A stretch of DNA of 32,685 nucleotides from CBFDBF01 sp050287965 (GCA_050287965.1 JBNKCX010000034.1:1-32685); one strand, 5' to 3'; positions 1 to 9,183 are shown, counted from the first letter of the stretch. The notes: generated from the sequence alone by a model not told the origin. Program-made: numbers and translations.

Positions 1-140
1 TTTGAAGTTTGAAGTTTGAAGTTTGAAGTTTGAAGTTTGAAGTTTGAAGTTTGAAGTTTGAAGTTTGAAGTTTGAAGTTTGAAGTTTGAAGTTTGAAGTT
101 TGAAGTTTGAAGTTTGAAGTTTGAAGTTTGAAGTTTTCAG
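1..140. repeat. Heptamer tandem array (TTTGAAG), truncated by window edge
   Basis: Nineteen perfect head-to-tail copies of TTTGAAG fill 1-133, followed by one variant unit TTTTCAG at 134-140. The array begins at the first base, so its true length is unknown. Read on the minus strand the unit is a rotation of AAACTTC. The terminal variant is the same unit that makes up the array at 12343-12370. It is a microsatellite-type array, not CRISPR, because there are no spacers. Confidence 0.97.
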
Positions 141-178
141 AGAGGATAACACTCGTAACCAAGTTGACCACCCCATAT

Positions 179-227
179 ACCTACTACCCACTTCTAACTA
201 CCTACTTCTAACTACTAACTTCTAACT
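179..227. repeat. Second heptamer array, imperfect (consensus TCTAACT)
   Basis: Seven consecutive 7-nt units each end in ACT: ACCTACT, ACCCACT, TCTAACT, ACCTACT, TCTAACT, ACTAACT, TCTAACT. The consensus is a rotation of TAACTTC. It has the opposite orientation to the array at 1-133, whose minus-strand unit is AAACTTC, so the two could form an imperfect hairpin around the 38-nt spacer 141-178. The array runs into the region where a -35 box for mtaB would be expected. Confidence 0.85.
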
Positions 228-232
228 TAAGC

Positions 233-238
233 TATAAT
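233..238 (+). promoter_or_regulatory. Possible -10 element of mtaB (TATAAT)
   Basis: A perfect TATAAT lies 26 nt before the mtaB start codon. No good -35 hexamer sits 16-18 nt upstream, where the heptamer array is instead. A promoter here would either depend on an activator or use repeat sequence as its -35. Confidence 0.4.
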
Positions 239-264
239 TTGCATTTTTCCCGAACCTCTCCCCC

Positions 265-1562
<1,298 letters not shown>

Positions 1563-1563
<1 letters not shown>

Positions 1564-2303
1564 TGGAAATGACGCCGCCCCTAAACCCGAAAGCCCGTTG
1601 GCACCCCCTGCCCCTGCTGTTCGGTAATCTGATCGCCGCCGTGCTGTTCCTGAGCTGGTTGCTGGACCCCACCCGCTCCCTCTGGCTGGCCCTGGACGAT
1701 ATGGTGTTCTGGTCCTTCAACCGCTCCCTGGGGGAAGATGGTCTCTGGCGGCAGTTCTGGGCGGTCACCAACAACCGCGCCTTCGATCTTGTGGCCGCAT
1801 TTTCCATGCTCGCCCTCTTCGGTCACCGCGCCCTGTTCAAGGATCGGCAGCATCTGTATCGCTATATCGCCGTCGGCATACTGATGACCATCACCATCGT
1901 CGTGGTTGTAAAAAGCGGTAAATGGCTGGACATCGAACGCCCCAGCGGAACCTATATATACAGTGACGCACTGCGCCTCTCGGAACTGGTTCCGCATATC
2001 GATACCAAGGACATCTCGGAGGACAGTTTTCCCGGAGACCACGGCCTGGTGCTGCTGCTTTGCGCCGGTTTCATCCTCTTCAACATGCCACGCATCTATG
2101 GGGTCCTGGCGCTGTTATTCATGATTGTATTCACCCTCCCGCGTCTGGTGAGCGGGGCCCACTGGCTGTCGGACGAACTGGTGGGTGCCGTGGGCTGGGG
2201 CTGTCTCTGGCTCAGCTGGATACTCGCGACACCGTTGCACGATCTGGCGGTAGAGCGACTGGAAGGGTGGCTGAAACGGATACGCGAATATCGCCAGACA
2301 TAA
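1563..2303 (+). CDS. PAP2-family membrane phosphatase
   Basis: A 246-residue polytopic membrane protein of the type 2 phosphatidic acid phosphatase superfamily, which acts on lipid phosphates or undecaprenyl-pyrophosphate-like substrates at the outer face of the inner membrane. Signature residues are a K120...R126-P127 element, the PGDH variant of PSGH at 157-160 (His160), and R194-x5-H200-x3-D204, which matches the third signature exactly. Hydrophobic segments lie near 17-36, 75-90, 100-117, 161-175, 180-193 and 207-222. The substrate cannot be told; lipid A, undecaprenyl and phosphatidylglycerol phosphatases share this fold. The ATG at 1563 overlaps the mtaB stop by one base, and a second in-frame ATG at 1569 is equally possible. 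An open frame continues upstream inside mtaB but looks like an out-of-frame shadow. Confidence 0.85.
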
Positions 2304-2326
2304 TCTTTCCCGCCTGCACGACACTC

Positions 2327-3145
2327 CTACGGTTGTAATCCCGACGGAAGCCCGGCCCTGAAACCGGGACAGAGCTCTTCGATCAGAACACCCATATGCC
2401 GGAAGTGACTCCCCTTCCAGTAGACCTTGTCACAATCGGCGCAACAATAGAACTCGCTACGGGTCAAGCCGACCCTCGCAGGCAGTCGCGTAAAGACTTC
2501 CGCTTTATTGCGCTGCCGCAGCAATCCATTGCACTCCATGCAGCGGCTGAAGGGCTGCAACATACGGCAAAGATCCAGCCGCGCAATCAGGTACTGCAAC
2601 TGATGCCGTGGCCGCCGGCTGCGAATATAACAACCATGTGTTACCGCTCGGTGCATAAGCAACGCCCGATCGCCGGTCAACAGGATGCGCCCTTCCTCCC
2701 GTGAACGGCGCGCCAGTTCCCGGTCACCGGGGTCGTTCTCGAACAGGGTATCGAAACCCAACATGCGCAGATAACGCGCCAGGCGTCCCAGATGGGCATC
2801 GACGATAAAACGCGGTTGTCGCAAAGGTGTGGGACGCAACCGCAGCAGGGGTGTGACGTCAAGAGACTCGAACATGGGATAGACGCTCACCCGGTCTCCA
2901 TCCCCGATCCGCTGATCGAGATCCACGGAAACGCCGTTCAAGAGAACAATCTCCACCTCGGTATGGGGTACACCGAAGGTCTCGATCAGGTGGCGTACCG
3001 GTGCCGGGGGTTCGAACTCCAACAGCAGATCCCGCTTGCGTTGATCCGCGGGTAGAAAATCGTTCAGCTCTTCGTAAAAACGGAAGGTGGCTTTGGCCAA
3101 GGACGAAAACTCTATAGTCGGTTCAGAAGCGATATCAGTCCGCAA
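2327..3145 (-). CDS. Mut7-C RNase-type protein with N-terminal ubiquitin-like domain
   Basis: The 272-residue product has two recognisable parts. Residues about 18-105 are a ubiquitin-like (Mut7-C_ub) domain. Residues about 111-255 are the Mut7-C domain, a PIN-like nuclease fold related to the C-terminus of animal Mut-7. Acidic candidates for metal binding are D116 (VDAHLG), D141 and D159 (TGDRAL). A zinc ribbon is formed by C202-x2-C205 and C234/C235-C238. Cellular targets of bacterial members are unknown to me. The start is uncertain: the longest frame starts at a TTG (3145) inside an arm of a 46-nt inverted repeat and has no ribosome-binding site. A second TTG at 3100, just before KATFRFYEELN, where the family begins, is plausible. 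It lies 48 nt after the large minus-strand gene and may be cotranscribed. Confidence 0.82.
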   Translation of the reverse strand: MRTDIASEPTIEFSSLAKATFRFYEELNDFLPADQRKRDLLLEFEPPAPVRHLIETFGVPHTEVEIVLLNGVSVDLDQRIGDGDRVSVYPMFESLDVTPLLRLRPTPLRQPRFIVDAHLGRLARYLRMLGFDTLFENDPGDRELARRSREEGRILLTGDRALLMHRAVTHGCYIRSRRPRHQLQYLIARLDLCRMLQPFSRCMECNGLLRQRNKAEVFTRLPARVGLTRSEFYCCADCDKVYWKGSHFRHMGVLIEELCPGFRAGLPSGLQP

Positions 3146-3185
3146 ATGAACGCGAATAAATAGACTAATTCGAGCTCATTTGCGG
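3140..3185. repeat. 46-nt two-tier inverted repeat
   Basis: CCGCAAATGA at 3140-3149 is perfectly matched by TCATTTGCGG at 3176-3185. Inside these arms a second stem, CGAAT (3153-3157) with ATTCG (3168-3172), leaves a 10-nt loop. It fills the gap between the 1163-residue gene and the Mut7-C gene and covers the TTG start of the latter. There is no T-run, so it is not a standard intrinsic terminator. Confidence 0.8.
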
Positions 3186-3193
3186 CTAAACGG

Positions 3194-6100
3194 TTAAGCC
3201 GCTTGTTCCTGTTCCTGCGAGCCGCTCCCGGCCGGCCCCAGGGGATCGGCACCGATGGTCCCGATCAACTGCTTCAGGTAATCCGGCGCCCGCACCTGCT
3301 CCAGTTTCCCCAGGGCCTTATGCAGCCGCCCCTCGATATCGAGTCTCTGCGCCACATCCACATGGCTTTCGAGTTTAAGAAACCGCTCCAGGTTTCGCAC
3401 ATGACGTTCCCACAGTGCGATCTCCCGCTGCTGTTTCACCTCCAGCCGTTCCTGGTACCAATCCGAGGCAAGGAGGTAGTCGCGGGTGAACATGGCCCGA
3501 ATCTCCGGATGATGAACATCCTTACCCTGATATTCGCCGTTCGCCATGATGTGGAGCAACGCCCGGAGCGGCGGACAGGCATCTTCGACACTACCGTCCT
3601 CCAGATACTGCCGGGCAACCCGTTGCTGGGCCTCGACGATATTGTCGATACCGTCCACGAACACCGCCAGGTCCTGGGTCTCCGGCCGCAGGATCTCGTC
3701 GGTAAAGACCGCGTTCGGATTATCGAAGATCTTACCCAGCAGCCCCCGTACAAAACGGTCGGTGATGCGGTATCCGAGACGGCTCGCCAGAACCGTTCTG
3801 CCCTGATACTGGAAATCCTCCAACTTCTTCAGGAAGCCTTTATTGATCATGTAGTCCGCATTCCGCTCCCGGGGAGACAGGCGCGTCCAGATCTCCGGGA
3901 TCAGGAGACTGATGTCGTGATCCACGCGCACGTCGGGACCGACAAATCCCGCGGTACTGGAAAACCCGGGATAACCGGTGAGGATAAAAGCGACCAGGGC
4001 GTTGTTCAGGTCAGCGGTGGCGCGCAAGGCGTTGAACGGCCCCTTGGTCAGGGCCCCTTCGCTGCCGGCCCCCGTGGTGGAGGGCGACTTGCCGGTGAGG
4101 CTGCAGACGAAATCCATGAACAGTTCCGGCAACTCCTGGTAGTGGATGGGGTTGTAGACTGCCAACGGCCGGATACCCGGCTCCGGTGGATTGTTGCGCC
4201 GACCGGTCAGGACCGCGTTCACCGGGTGACAAACCGCTTCATGCAGGGGCTGCTGGCGGTGGAAACGGGTGCTTATCTCTGCCACATATCGCCTTACCGG
4301 ATTCGCCAGGTCCGGCCGTGTCTGCAGGTAACGGGGATTCCTCGAGGGCTTGCCGTCCACCAGCCGCGGATGGGCGGACGAAACCACATAACCGTTTTGC
4401 TCACGGTAGACCTTCCGGATCAGCTTGCGCATCGGGGGAGTGAACTTATAGAGATTCAGTACATCCTCGGCAATCGCTTCCAGTTTCTCTCCCTTAAGAG
4501 GTTCGTAGTTGGCCATAAAATTGTTCGGCCGTGATAGATCATACTCGGCCTGCTTATCGAAACCGGGATGGATAGCGTCGTCCGGTCGTTGAAACAGACG
4601 ATATTCACAGTTCTTCACCAGTTTCACACTGAGATCTTTCGCTTTCACCGGCTGCTTACCGGAAACACACTCGGGCGGCACAACCACAGTGGCGCTGATA
4701 TCGTCCTCCATCTGTATCTTTTCCGTGGCGATGAAATCCTGCCGCAGCTTGAAGGTCCGCCATTTGGCGTCCTGATCGAAGCCGACACGCAGATAGGAGG
4801 CAACCACCAGGCGGTCAAAAAGTTTGACCTCATGGCCCGGAGCACCGTCCACCTCGTCCACTGACAACAGCCGGCGCCAGTCCCCGCCCCACTCCGGACG
4901 ATAGAAGCGTTTTATCAGGTAGACCAGGGCCATGATGCGTGGCGGAATCGACTGCAACCACTCATTGAACTCCTCGGTATAACTGGAGGACGGTGTTAAC
5001 AGCTTGATCACGGAACCGAGACTGCGTTCCGGGCTCAGGGGCTTGCGACTGGAGTCGCGATCTTCCTTCTCGAACCCCGCTTTGAAACGGGTGGAATAAT
5101 CTTTATCAAAGATCTCCTGCACCCGCTCCAGATCGGTTGCCAGATCGTCCACGAACAGGGGCCCATAAATGACCGCATCATCCAGGGCCTTGGATATCTC
5201 CGATTTCCCGCCGCCGGAAACGGTGCTCGGCTTATGGCAGAAGATCCCCTCCGGGTCGGTACCCACCAGGCGCCAGGAAGGGGCGCCGGGGTGTTTGACC
5301 ATCTCCACCTTGTAGCCGTTCGGCTGCACATAGATCTTCCCCGGCTGCAGACGTATGCGCTGCAGTTTGCCGTCCCGATGCCAACTGATGGTCTGGGCGT
5401 TCAGATCCATACGCAGATCCTGGGGCACATAGATCACTTCCGGATAATTGATATCCACCGCGTGGCCTTCCGGCTGCAGTTCCATCACCTCCCCGTATTG
5501 CGCCAACATCTTCTGGAAGTTGTATCCAGCCTCACGGGTACGGCTGTCGACACCGTACTCCTCACCATGACTGCGGCGCTCGAATGCGAGGGCGCCACCG
5601 GCGTGCTCCTCTTCCGCCAGACCGTACAGATTGGCCGCATAACCGATCTGGGTCTTGACCTCCTTCTTGCAGTATCCGTAATAGTTATCGGCAATAAGGG
5701 TCACGATGACCCCCCGCCGATCCCGGGCCGTGATCTTGAAAGAGCTGCCGTCGTTATACAGCTCGTCTTCCGACTGCCAGCACATTCCGTCCCTGCGCTG
5801 CCGCTCGGTGGCGTCATCACAATGCGGCAGTCCCAACTCTTTCTTGGTGAAACCGATCAGCTGCGGTGCCAGAATTACGCAGCCGGTATGGCCGCTCCAG
5901 TGTTCCACGTCCAGGCCCGAATCAAACTCGGCCAGGTTGGGATTGCCGCCGTTACCGAAGATACTCTCCACAAAGTCCAGATTGCTGACCAGATTGCCGG
6001 GGGCGAAAAAACGTATCTCCATACTCTTTTCCGCCTCCCTACCCGGGATGGGCGGACAAATCACCGGGCGCAACAGTAGCGACACGAACATGTGTGCCGG

Positions 6101-6685
6101 ATCCGGCTGGCCGACCGTGAAGGGGATGGTCAGGAGTTTCTCCGGGGGGTCGAGGGCACGTTCCAGAAGGCGGGCAAAGGTGGCTTTCGGGACCGCCTTC
6201 TTATCCCCGGGGATGGGCAATCCACCCTCCGCGATATGAAAGGATCCGGCGGTAGTGCGACGATCGCTGGCGGGATTGTTCAGTATCCCCTGACGAACCC
6301 GATAACTGGATACGATATCGGAATGGAACTCATCCTCACCCATCGGCAGGGAAAGTTCGCGCGCCACACCATGACGGTCAAGTATAAAGGTGCTGTTCGG
6401 TAACTTTGGAATACGTTCCAGATCCAGGTCCTGAAGATAACAGTCGATAAAATCCTGAATCCGTTGATCGGCGGGACAAAAATAGGACGAAAGCAGCCTG
6501 CCCTTTTCCCGAAAGGCCTTCAGCAGGTCCTGGGCGGTGGCCAGAAACTCCACCGAATTGGCGGCGCCACAGGTCGGCTGGCCCGACGCCGCCAGTTTCA
6601 GATTGATATAGAGATGGAGCCTTTTCCGCTCCTCCTCCGAATTCTCCGCTGTGACAGTGAGCCCCAGGGCACGTTCGAAATCCAT
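3194..6685 (-). CDS. Large conserved protein, candidate PPi-type phosphoenolpyruvate carboxykinase
   Basis: The product is 1163 residues, predicted soluble, with no signal peptide or membrane segment seen. The ATG at 6685 was chosen because AGAGG lies 5 nt upstream. The open frame reaches 7159, but that extension runs antisense through tatD and looks non-coding. Highly conserved-looking blocks are WSGHTG (263-268), NYYGYCKKEVKTQ (334-346), EEEHAGGALAF (358-368), GGGKSE (491-496), and a Gly/Ser/Thr-rich stretch near 862-884 (LTGKSPSTTGAGSEG). Size (about 130 kDa) and these blocks remind me of the pyrophosphate-dependent PEP carboxykinases of Entamoeba and Propionibacterium, which interconvert oxaloacetate plus PPi and PEP plus Pi. 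That assignment is from memory, not a search. The GGGKSE element lacks a full Walker A context, so an ATPase reading is weak. The gene is divergent from tatD and upstream of the Mut7-C gene. Confidence 0.6.
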   Translation of the reverse strand: MDFERALGLTVTAENSEEERKRLHLYINLKLAASGQPTCGAANSVEFLATAQDLLKAFREKGRLLSSYFCPADQRIQDFIDCYLQDLDLERIPKLPNSTFILDRHGVARELSLPMGEDEFHSDIVSSYRVRQGILNNPASDRRTTAGSFHIAEGGLPIPGDKKAVPKATFARLLERALDPPEKLLTIPFTVGQPDPAHMFVSLLLRPVICPPIPGREAEKSMEIRFFAPGNLVSNLDFVESIFGNGGNPNLAEFDSGLDVEHWSGHTGCVILAPQLIGFTKKELGLPHCDDATERQRRDGMCWQSEDELYNDGSSFKITARDRRGVIVTLIADNYYGYCKKEVKTQIGYAANLYGLAEEEHAGGALAFERRSHGEEYGVDSRTREAGYNFQKMLAQYGEVMELQPEGHAVDINYPEVIYVPQDLRMDLNAQTISWHRDGKLQRIRLQPGKIYVQPNGYKVEMVKHPGAPSWRLVGTDPEGIFCHKPSTVSGGGKSEISKALDDAVIYGPLFVDDLATDLERVQEIFDKDYSTRFKAGFEKEDRDSSRKPLSPERSLGSVIKLLTPSSSYTEEFNEWLQSIPPRIMALVYLIKRFYRPEWGGDWRRLLSVDEVDGAPGHEVKLFDRLVVASYLRVGFDQDAKWRTFKLRQDFIATEKIQMEDDISATVVVPPECVSGKQPVKAKDLSVKLVKNCEYRLFQRPDDAIHPGFDKQAEYDLSRPNNFMANYEPLKGEKLEAIAEDVLNLYKFTPPMRKLIRKVYREQNGYVVSSAHPRLVDGKPSRNPRYLQTRPDLANPVRRYVAEISTRFHRQQPLHEAVCHPVNAVLTGRRNNPPEPGIRPLAVYNPIHYQELPELFMDFVCSLTGKSPSTTGAGSEGALTKGPFNALRATADLNNALVAFILTGYPGFSSTAGFVGPDVRVDHDISLLIPEIWTRLSPRERNADYMINKGFLKKLEDFQYQGRTVLASRLGYRITDRFVRGLLGKIFDNPNAVFTDEILRPETQDLAVFVDGIDNIVEAQQRVARQYLEDGSVEDACPPLRALLHIMANGEYQGKDVHHPEIRAMFTRDYLLASDWYQERLEVKQQREIALWERHVRNLERFLKLESHVDVAQRLDIEGRLHKALGKLEQVRAPDYLKQLIGTIGADPLGPAGSGSQEQEQAA

Positions 6686-6839
6686 AAATACCTCTGTGAT
6701 GAGCGGGCGAAGGCATCCGGGCCGCTCCAAAGAACTTCCAATAGGAACCAGAGATCGTGCCATTGTTCCGTGGCCGTTGGCAAATCCTGTTCGTTTAGTA
6801 CGACCCTGAAAAATATCCGGTTGTTCCGCGGCGACACCG

Positions 6840-6871
6840 TGCGATGGAATCATCCGATCACTTCCATCGCA
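6840..6871. promoter_or_regulatory. 10-bp inverted repeat in the divergent tatD region
   Basis: TGCGATGGAA (6840-6849) and TTCCATCGCA (6862-6871) are perfect inverted copies separated by 12 nt. They lie in the 242-nt divergent region between the large minus-strand gene (start 6685) and tatD (start 6928). The spacing would suit a dimeric regulator's operator or a hairpin in a tatD leader. No T-run follows on either strand. I see no consensus -35/-10 pair in this region. Confidence 0.5.
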
Positions 6872-6927
6872 GGCATCATCCGGCTGGTGCGCTATGCGGG
6901 TTAAGCCCTGTACACTATATAGATACC

Positions 6928-7692
6928 ATGTTGATCGACAGTCACAGCCACTTTGACGACTCCAGCTTCGACCTCGACCGGGGAGCCGCCTGGCAGCGCG
7001 CCCGTGCCGCCGGGATCGGCGCCCAGATCGTACCGGCGGTAACAGCCGCCGACTGGCCCCGGGTAAAAGAGGTCTGTGACCGTTATCCGGGACTCTACCC
7101 GGCCTACGGCCTGCATCCCATGTATTGTGAACAACACCGGGAGGAGGACATCGAGGCACTGGGGGAATGGTTGCGGACGGAAAGAGCGGTGGCGGTCGGT
7201 GAGTGCGGCCTGGACTTTTTCATCGAAGACCCGGACCGGGAGAAACAACAACGGCTGTTCGAAGCGCAACTGGAACTGGCCCGGGAGCACCGGCTACCGG
7301 TGATCATTCATGCCCGCCGCGCCGTGGAAGAGGTGATACAGACCCTGCGCCGCTACCCGGGTTCCACCGGTGTCCTGCACAGCTACTCCGGAAGCGAGGA
7401 ACAGGCCAGACGTCTGATGGACCTGGGTTTTAAGATGAGCTTCGGCGGGCCTGTTACCTTTCCCCGTGCCAGTCGTCTGCGTAAGCTGGTGGGGCGTCTC
7501 CCCCTGGAGGCGATGCTGATAGAGACCGACTCACCGGACCAACCGGACGTCAGTCACCGGGGTCAGCGTAACGAACCGGCCTTTCTGCCCCTGGTCCTGC
7601 AGGAGATCAGTAACCTGCGGGGCGAGGACCCCGCCAAGGTGGCTGCGGCCACAACCAGCAACGCCGAAACCCTGTTCGGCATCAGCCTATGA
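6928..7692 (+). CDS. TatD-family metal-dependent hydrolase (YjjV/TatD-like DNase)
   Basis: A 254-residue TIM-barrel amidohydrolase of the TatD family, whose members are Mg2+-dependent 3'-5' exonucleases implicated in DNA repair and nucleic acid turnover. Metal-site residues are visible as H6-S-H8 (SHSHFD), E92 (GECGLDFF), H128 (IIHAR), H151 (HSYSG) and D201 (ETDSPD). Length matches the family. The ATG at 6928 was chosen because it directly precedes the LIDSHSHFD strand; an upstream extension of the frame has no similarity. No clear ribosome-binding site is seen. The stop overlaps the tcdA start by 4 nt (ATGA), showing translational coupling. The last residues ETDSPDQPD resemble YjjV more than E. 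coli TatD. Confidence 0.92.
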   Translation: MLIDSHSHFDDSSFDLDRGAAWQRARAAGIGAQIVPAVTAADWPRVKEVCDRYPGLYPAYGLHPMYCEQHREEDIEALGEWLRTERAVAVGECGLDFFIEDPDREKQQRLFEAQLELAREHRLPVIIHARRAVEEVIQTLRRYPGSTGVLHSYSGSEEQARRLMDLGFKMSFGGPVTFPRASRLRKLVGRLPLEAMLIETDSPDQPDVSHRGQRNEPAFLPLVLQEISNLRGEDPAKVAAATTSNAETLFGISL

Positions 7693-8417
7693 GCTTCGAT
7701 CAGGAACGCACCCGTATTCTGATCGGCCCGGACGGCGTGGCGACCCTCGGGAAAAAACACGTCATGGTGGTCGGCCTGGGGGGTGTCGGGAGTTACGCCG
7801 CGGAGGCGTTGGTGCGCTCCGGGATCGGTACCGTGACCATTGTGGATCACGATCAGGTGGCCCCTTCCAACTGCAATCGGCAACTGCCGGCACTGCAATC
7901 CACCATCGGCAGGCCCAAGGTCGAGGTGGTGGGGGAACGGCTTCTGGATATCAATCCCGGGCTGATACTGCACATCCGGTCGGTTTTCGTGACTCCGGAT
8001 AACTGCGAAGAGCTGGTGACTGGGGAAGCCTTCGACTTCATCCTCGACTGCATCGACAGTATCGCCTGCAAGGCGGCCCTGGTCAGGACCTGTCAGAACG
8101 CCGGAGTACCGGTGATATCCGCCCTCGGTGCGGGTGGACGCATGGACGTCACCCGGGTCCGAATCACCACCCTGGAGCAAACGGAAGTCTGCCCGCTGGC
8201 GCGGGAGATGCGCAAACGACTGCGGCAGTTGGGGGGAGCCCTGCGGTACCCGGTCATCTTCTCCGATGAACTGCCGGTAAAGGCCCTTCCCCATGAACCG
8301 CTGGACGGGGGCCACCCGGGCCGCCCCCGCGCCGTCAACGGCTCCAGCTCCTTCATGCCGGGCCTGTTCGGCCTGATGCAGGCCGGTTACGTCATCAGGA
8401 CGCTGTTGAACGGGTAG
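7689..8417 (+). CDS. tcdA: tRNA threonylcarbamoyladenosine dehydratase TcdA
   Basis: An E1-like adenylating enzyme (242 residues) that uses ATP to cyclise t6A37 into ct6A37 in ANN-decoding tRNAs. The Rossmann nucleotide loop GLGGVG is at 29-34, an acidic residue at 53 ends the second strand (IVDHD), and the NRQ motif is at 63-65. The late PVIFSDE segment and the C-terminal FMPGLFGLMQAGYVIR helix correspond to the known family. It is slightly shorter than E. coli TcdA (268 residues). No CsdE or CsdA partner is in view. It is coupled to tatD by a 4-nt overlap and converges on the Rap1a-like gene with an 11-nt gap. Confidence 0.92.
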   Translation: MSFDQERTRILIGPDGVATLGKKHVMVVGLGGVGSYAAEALVRSGIGTVTIVDHDQVAPSNCNRQLPALQSTIGRPKVEVVGERLLDINPGLILHIRSVFVTPDNCEELVTGEAFDFILDCIDSIACKAALVRTCQNAGVPVISALGAGGRMDVTRVRITTLEQTEVCPLAREMRKRLRQLGGALRYPVIFSDELPVKALPHEPLDGGHPGRPRAVNGSSSFMPGLFGLMQAGYVIRTLLNG

Positions 8418-8428
8418 GCTCGGGGAAA

Positions 8429-8830
8429 CTACTCTTCTGTTTTTCTCAGCTGGGTGAGAAAAGACATGGAGGTATTGAAAAAATCCCGGTCCGGGTGCCG
8501 CTCGCAGATATCCCTTATGCGGCGCATGGCGCCCTCCACCTCGGCGCCGTAAAGGGCGTCCATACCGGTCGCCAGGGTCAGGCCGGTGGCCAATCCCGCA
8601 AACCACTCCTGGAACCGCAGATATTCCATAATCTGATCCTGCTGCCCGATGTCCGCGCCTTTGCAGGCGTTCACGTAGGCAGTGCAGGACTTGGTACCGT
8701 AGCTCCAGACCTTGGGGCCCTCGGAGACATCCGCACGGGTTAACAGGGAATAACAGCAAAGCAACGCCATCAGCAAAAGGGTTGCTCCAGGTCGGGTCAA
8801 AAACGCGTTTCTTCTCCGAATACAGCTCAT
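8429..8830 (-). CDS. Secreted Rap1a/Tai-like small protein
   Basis: The product is 133 residues. An N-terminal hydrophobic segment after RRR (about 17-33) looks like a signal peptide, giving a mature periplasmic domain of about 100 residues. The mature part contains SCTAYVNAC, YLRFQEWFAGLATG and a late IRDICERHPD segment. This is the pattern of the Rap1a/Tai-like fold, best known as immunity proteins of type VI amidase effectors but also found alone. No effector gene is adjacent, so an immunity role is not supported here. GAGG lies 9 nt before the ATG. The gene faces away from the candidate small RNA upstream. Confidence 0.6.
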   Translation of the reverse strand: MSCIRRRNAFLTRPGATLLLMALLCCYSLLTRADVSEGPKVWSYGTKSCTAYVNACKGADIGQQDQIMEYLRFQEWFAGLATGLTLATGMDALYGAEVEGAMRRIRDICERHPDRDFFNTSMSFLTQLRKTEE

Positions 8831-9015
8831 ATTTTTTAACCTCGTTCGGACTGATCGGCTGGCGGCTCAGATAATACAGGCAATCCCCCTGGCGGCGGCG
8901 ACTGTGCCGTGACCTGAATAAGGACGGATTTGTCAGATAATTTTACACAACCTAATTTATCAATGATCGCAACACTAGTAATTTGCTGATTACCATAGAA
9001 AAATATTATTGGCGC

Positions 9016-9137
9016 AGAATATGCTTACAGGCAAGAAACAACAAAAACCTACGACGTTTGAAAAAACGTTTTCGTTGCAACTACCCCCTTCTTCCCTTTC
9101 AGTTGCAACAAACCCGCCCTTAGGGGCGGGTTTTTTT
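9016..9137 (+). ncRNA. Candidate small RNA with three hairpins and a C/U-rich loop
   Basis: No gene occupies 8831-9183, yet the plus strand has a clear intrinsic terminator at 9111-9137 with no plus-strand gene before it. Two further hairpins precede it. The first is ACGTTT-GAAA-AAACGT at 9054-9069. The second is a 9-bp stem GTTGCAACT (9074-9082) / AGTTGCAAC (9101-9109) enclosing an 18-nt loop made almost entirely of C and U. A possible promoter is TATTAT (9004-9009) with a weak TTTGCT 16 nt upstream, giving a transcript of about 120 nt; TATGCT at 9020-9025 is an alternative. The loop could pair with purine-rich ribosome-binding sites. Start position is inferred. Confidence 0.55.
9111..9137 (+). 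terminator. Intrinsic terminator of the candidate small RNA
   Basis: A 9-bp stem AACCCGCCC / GGGCGGGTT with a TTAG loop is followed on the plus strand by a T-run to 9137 (seven T in all, the first two in the stem). On the minus strand the same stem is followed by only TTTG, so it points forward. The minus-strand tRNA has its own terminator at 9148-9172, so this one is not needed for it. Confidence 0.85.
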
Positions 9138-9147
9138 GTGCAGAGGT

Positions 9148-9172
9148 AAAAGGGGAGCGAACACCCCCTTTA
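9148..9172 (-). terminator. Terminator of tRNA-Lys
   Basis: Read on the minus strand, AAAGGGG pairs with CCCCTTT around a loop of about nine bases and ends in TTTT. It begins 12 nt after the tRNA 3' end. Confidence 0.65.
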
Positions 9173-9183
9173 CTCGGTTGATA

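Noticed and set aside
1..140. CRISPR array
   Set aside because: Units are 7 nt and contiguous with no spacers, and no cas genes are present.
4600..6685. Walker A ATPase in the large protein (GGGKSE)
   Set aside because: The sequence lacks the GxxxxGK(S/T) spacing and no Walker B follows at a normal distance.
6686..7159. In-frame N-terminal extension (158 residues) of the large minus-strand gene
   Set aside because: It runs antisense through the well-supported tatD gene, is Arg/Pro-rich low-complexity sequence, and a good ribosome-binding site precedes the internal ATG at 6685.
8429..8830. Type VI immunity gene
   Set aside because: The fold resembles Rap1a/Tai immunity proteins, but no amidase effector or secretion gene is nearby.
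9111..9137. Terminator of tRNA-Lys
   Set aside because: Its T-run is on the plus strand, and a minus-strand terminator lies closer to the tRNA at 9148-9172.
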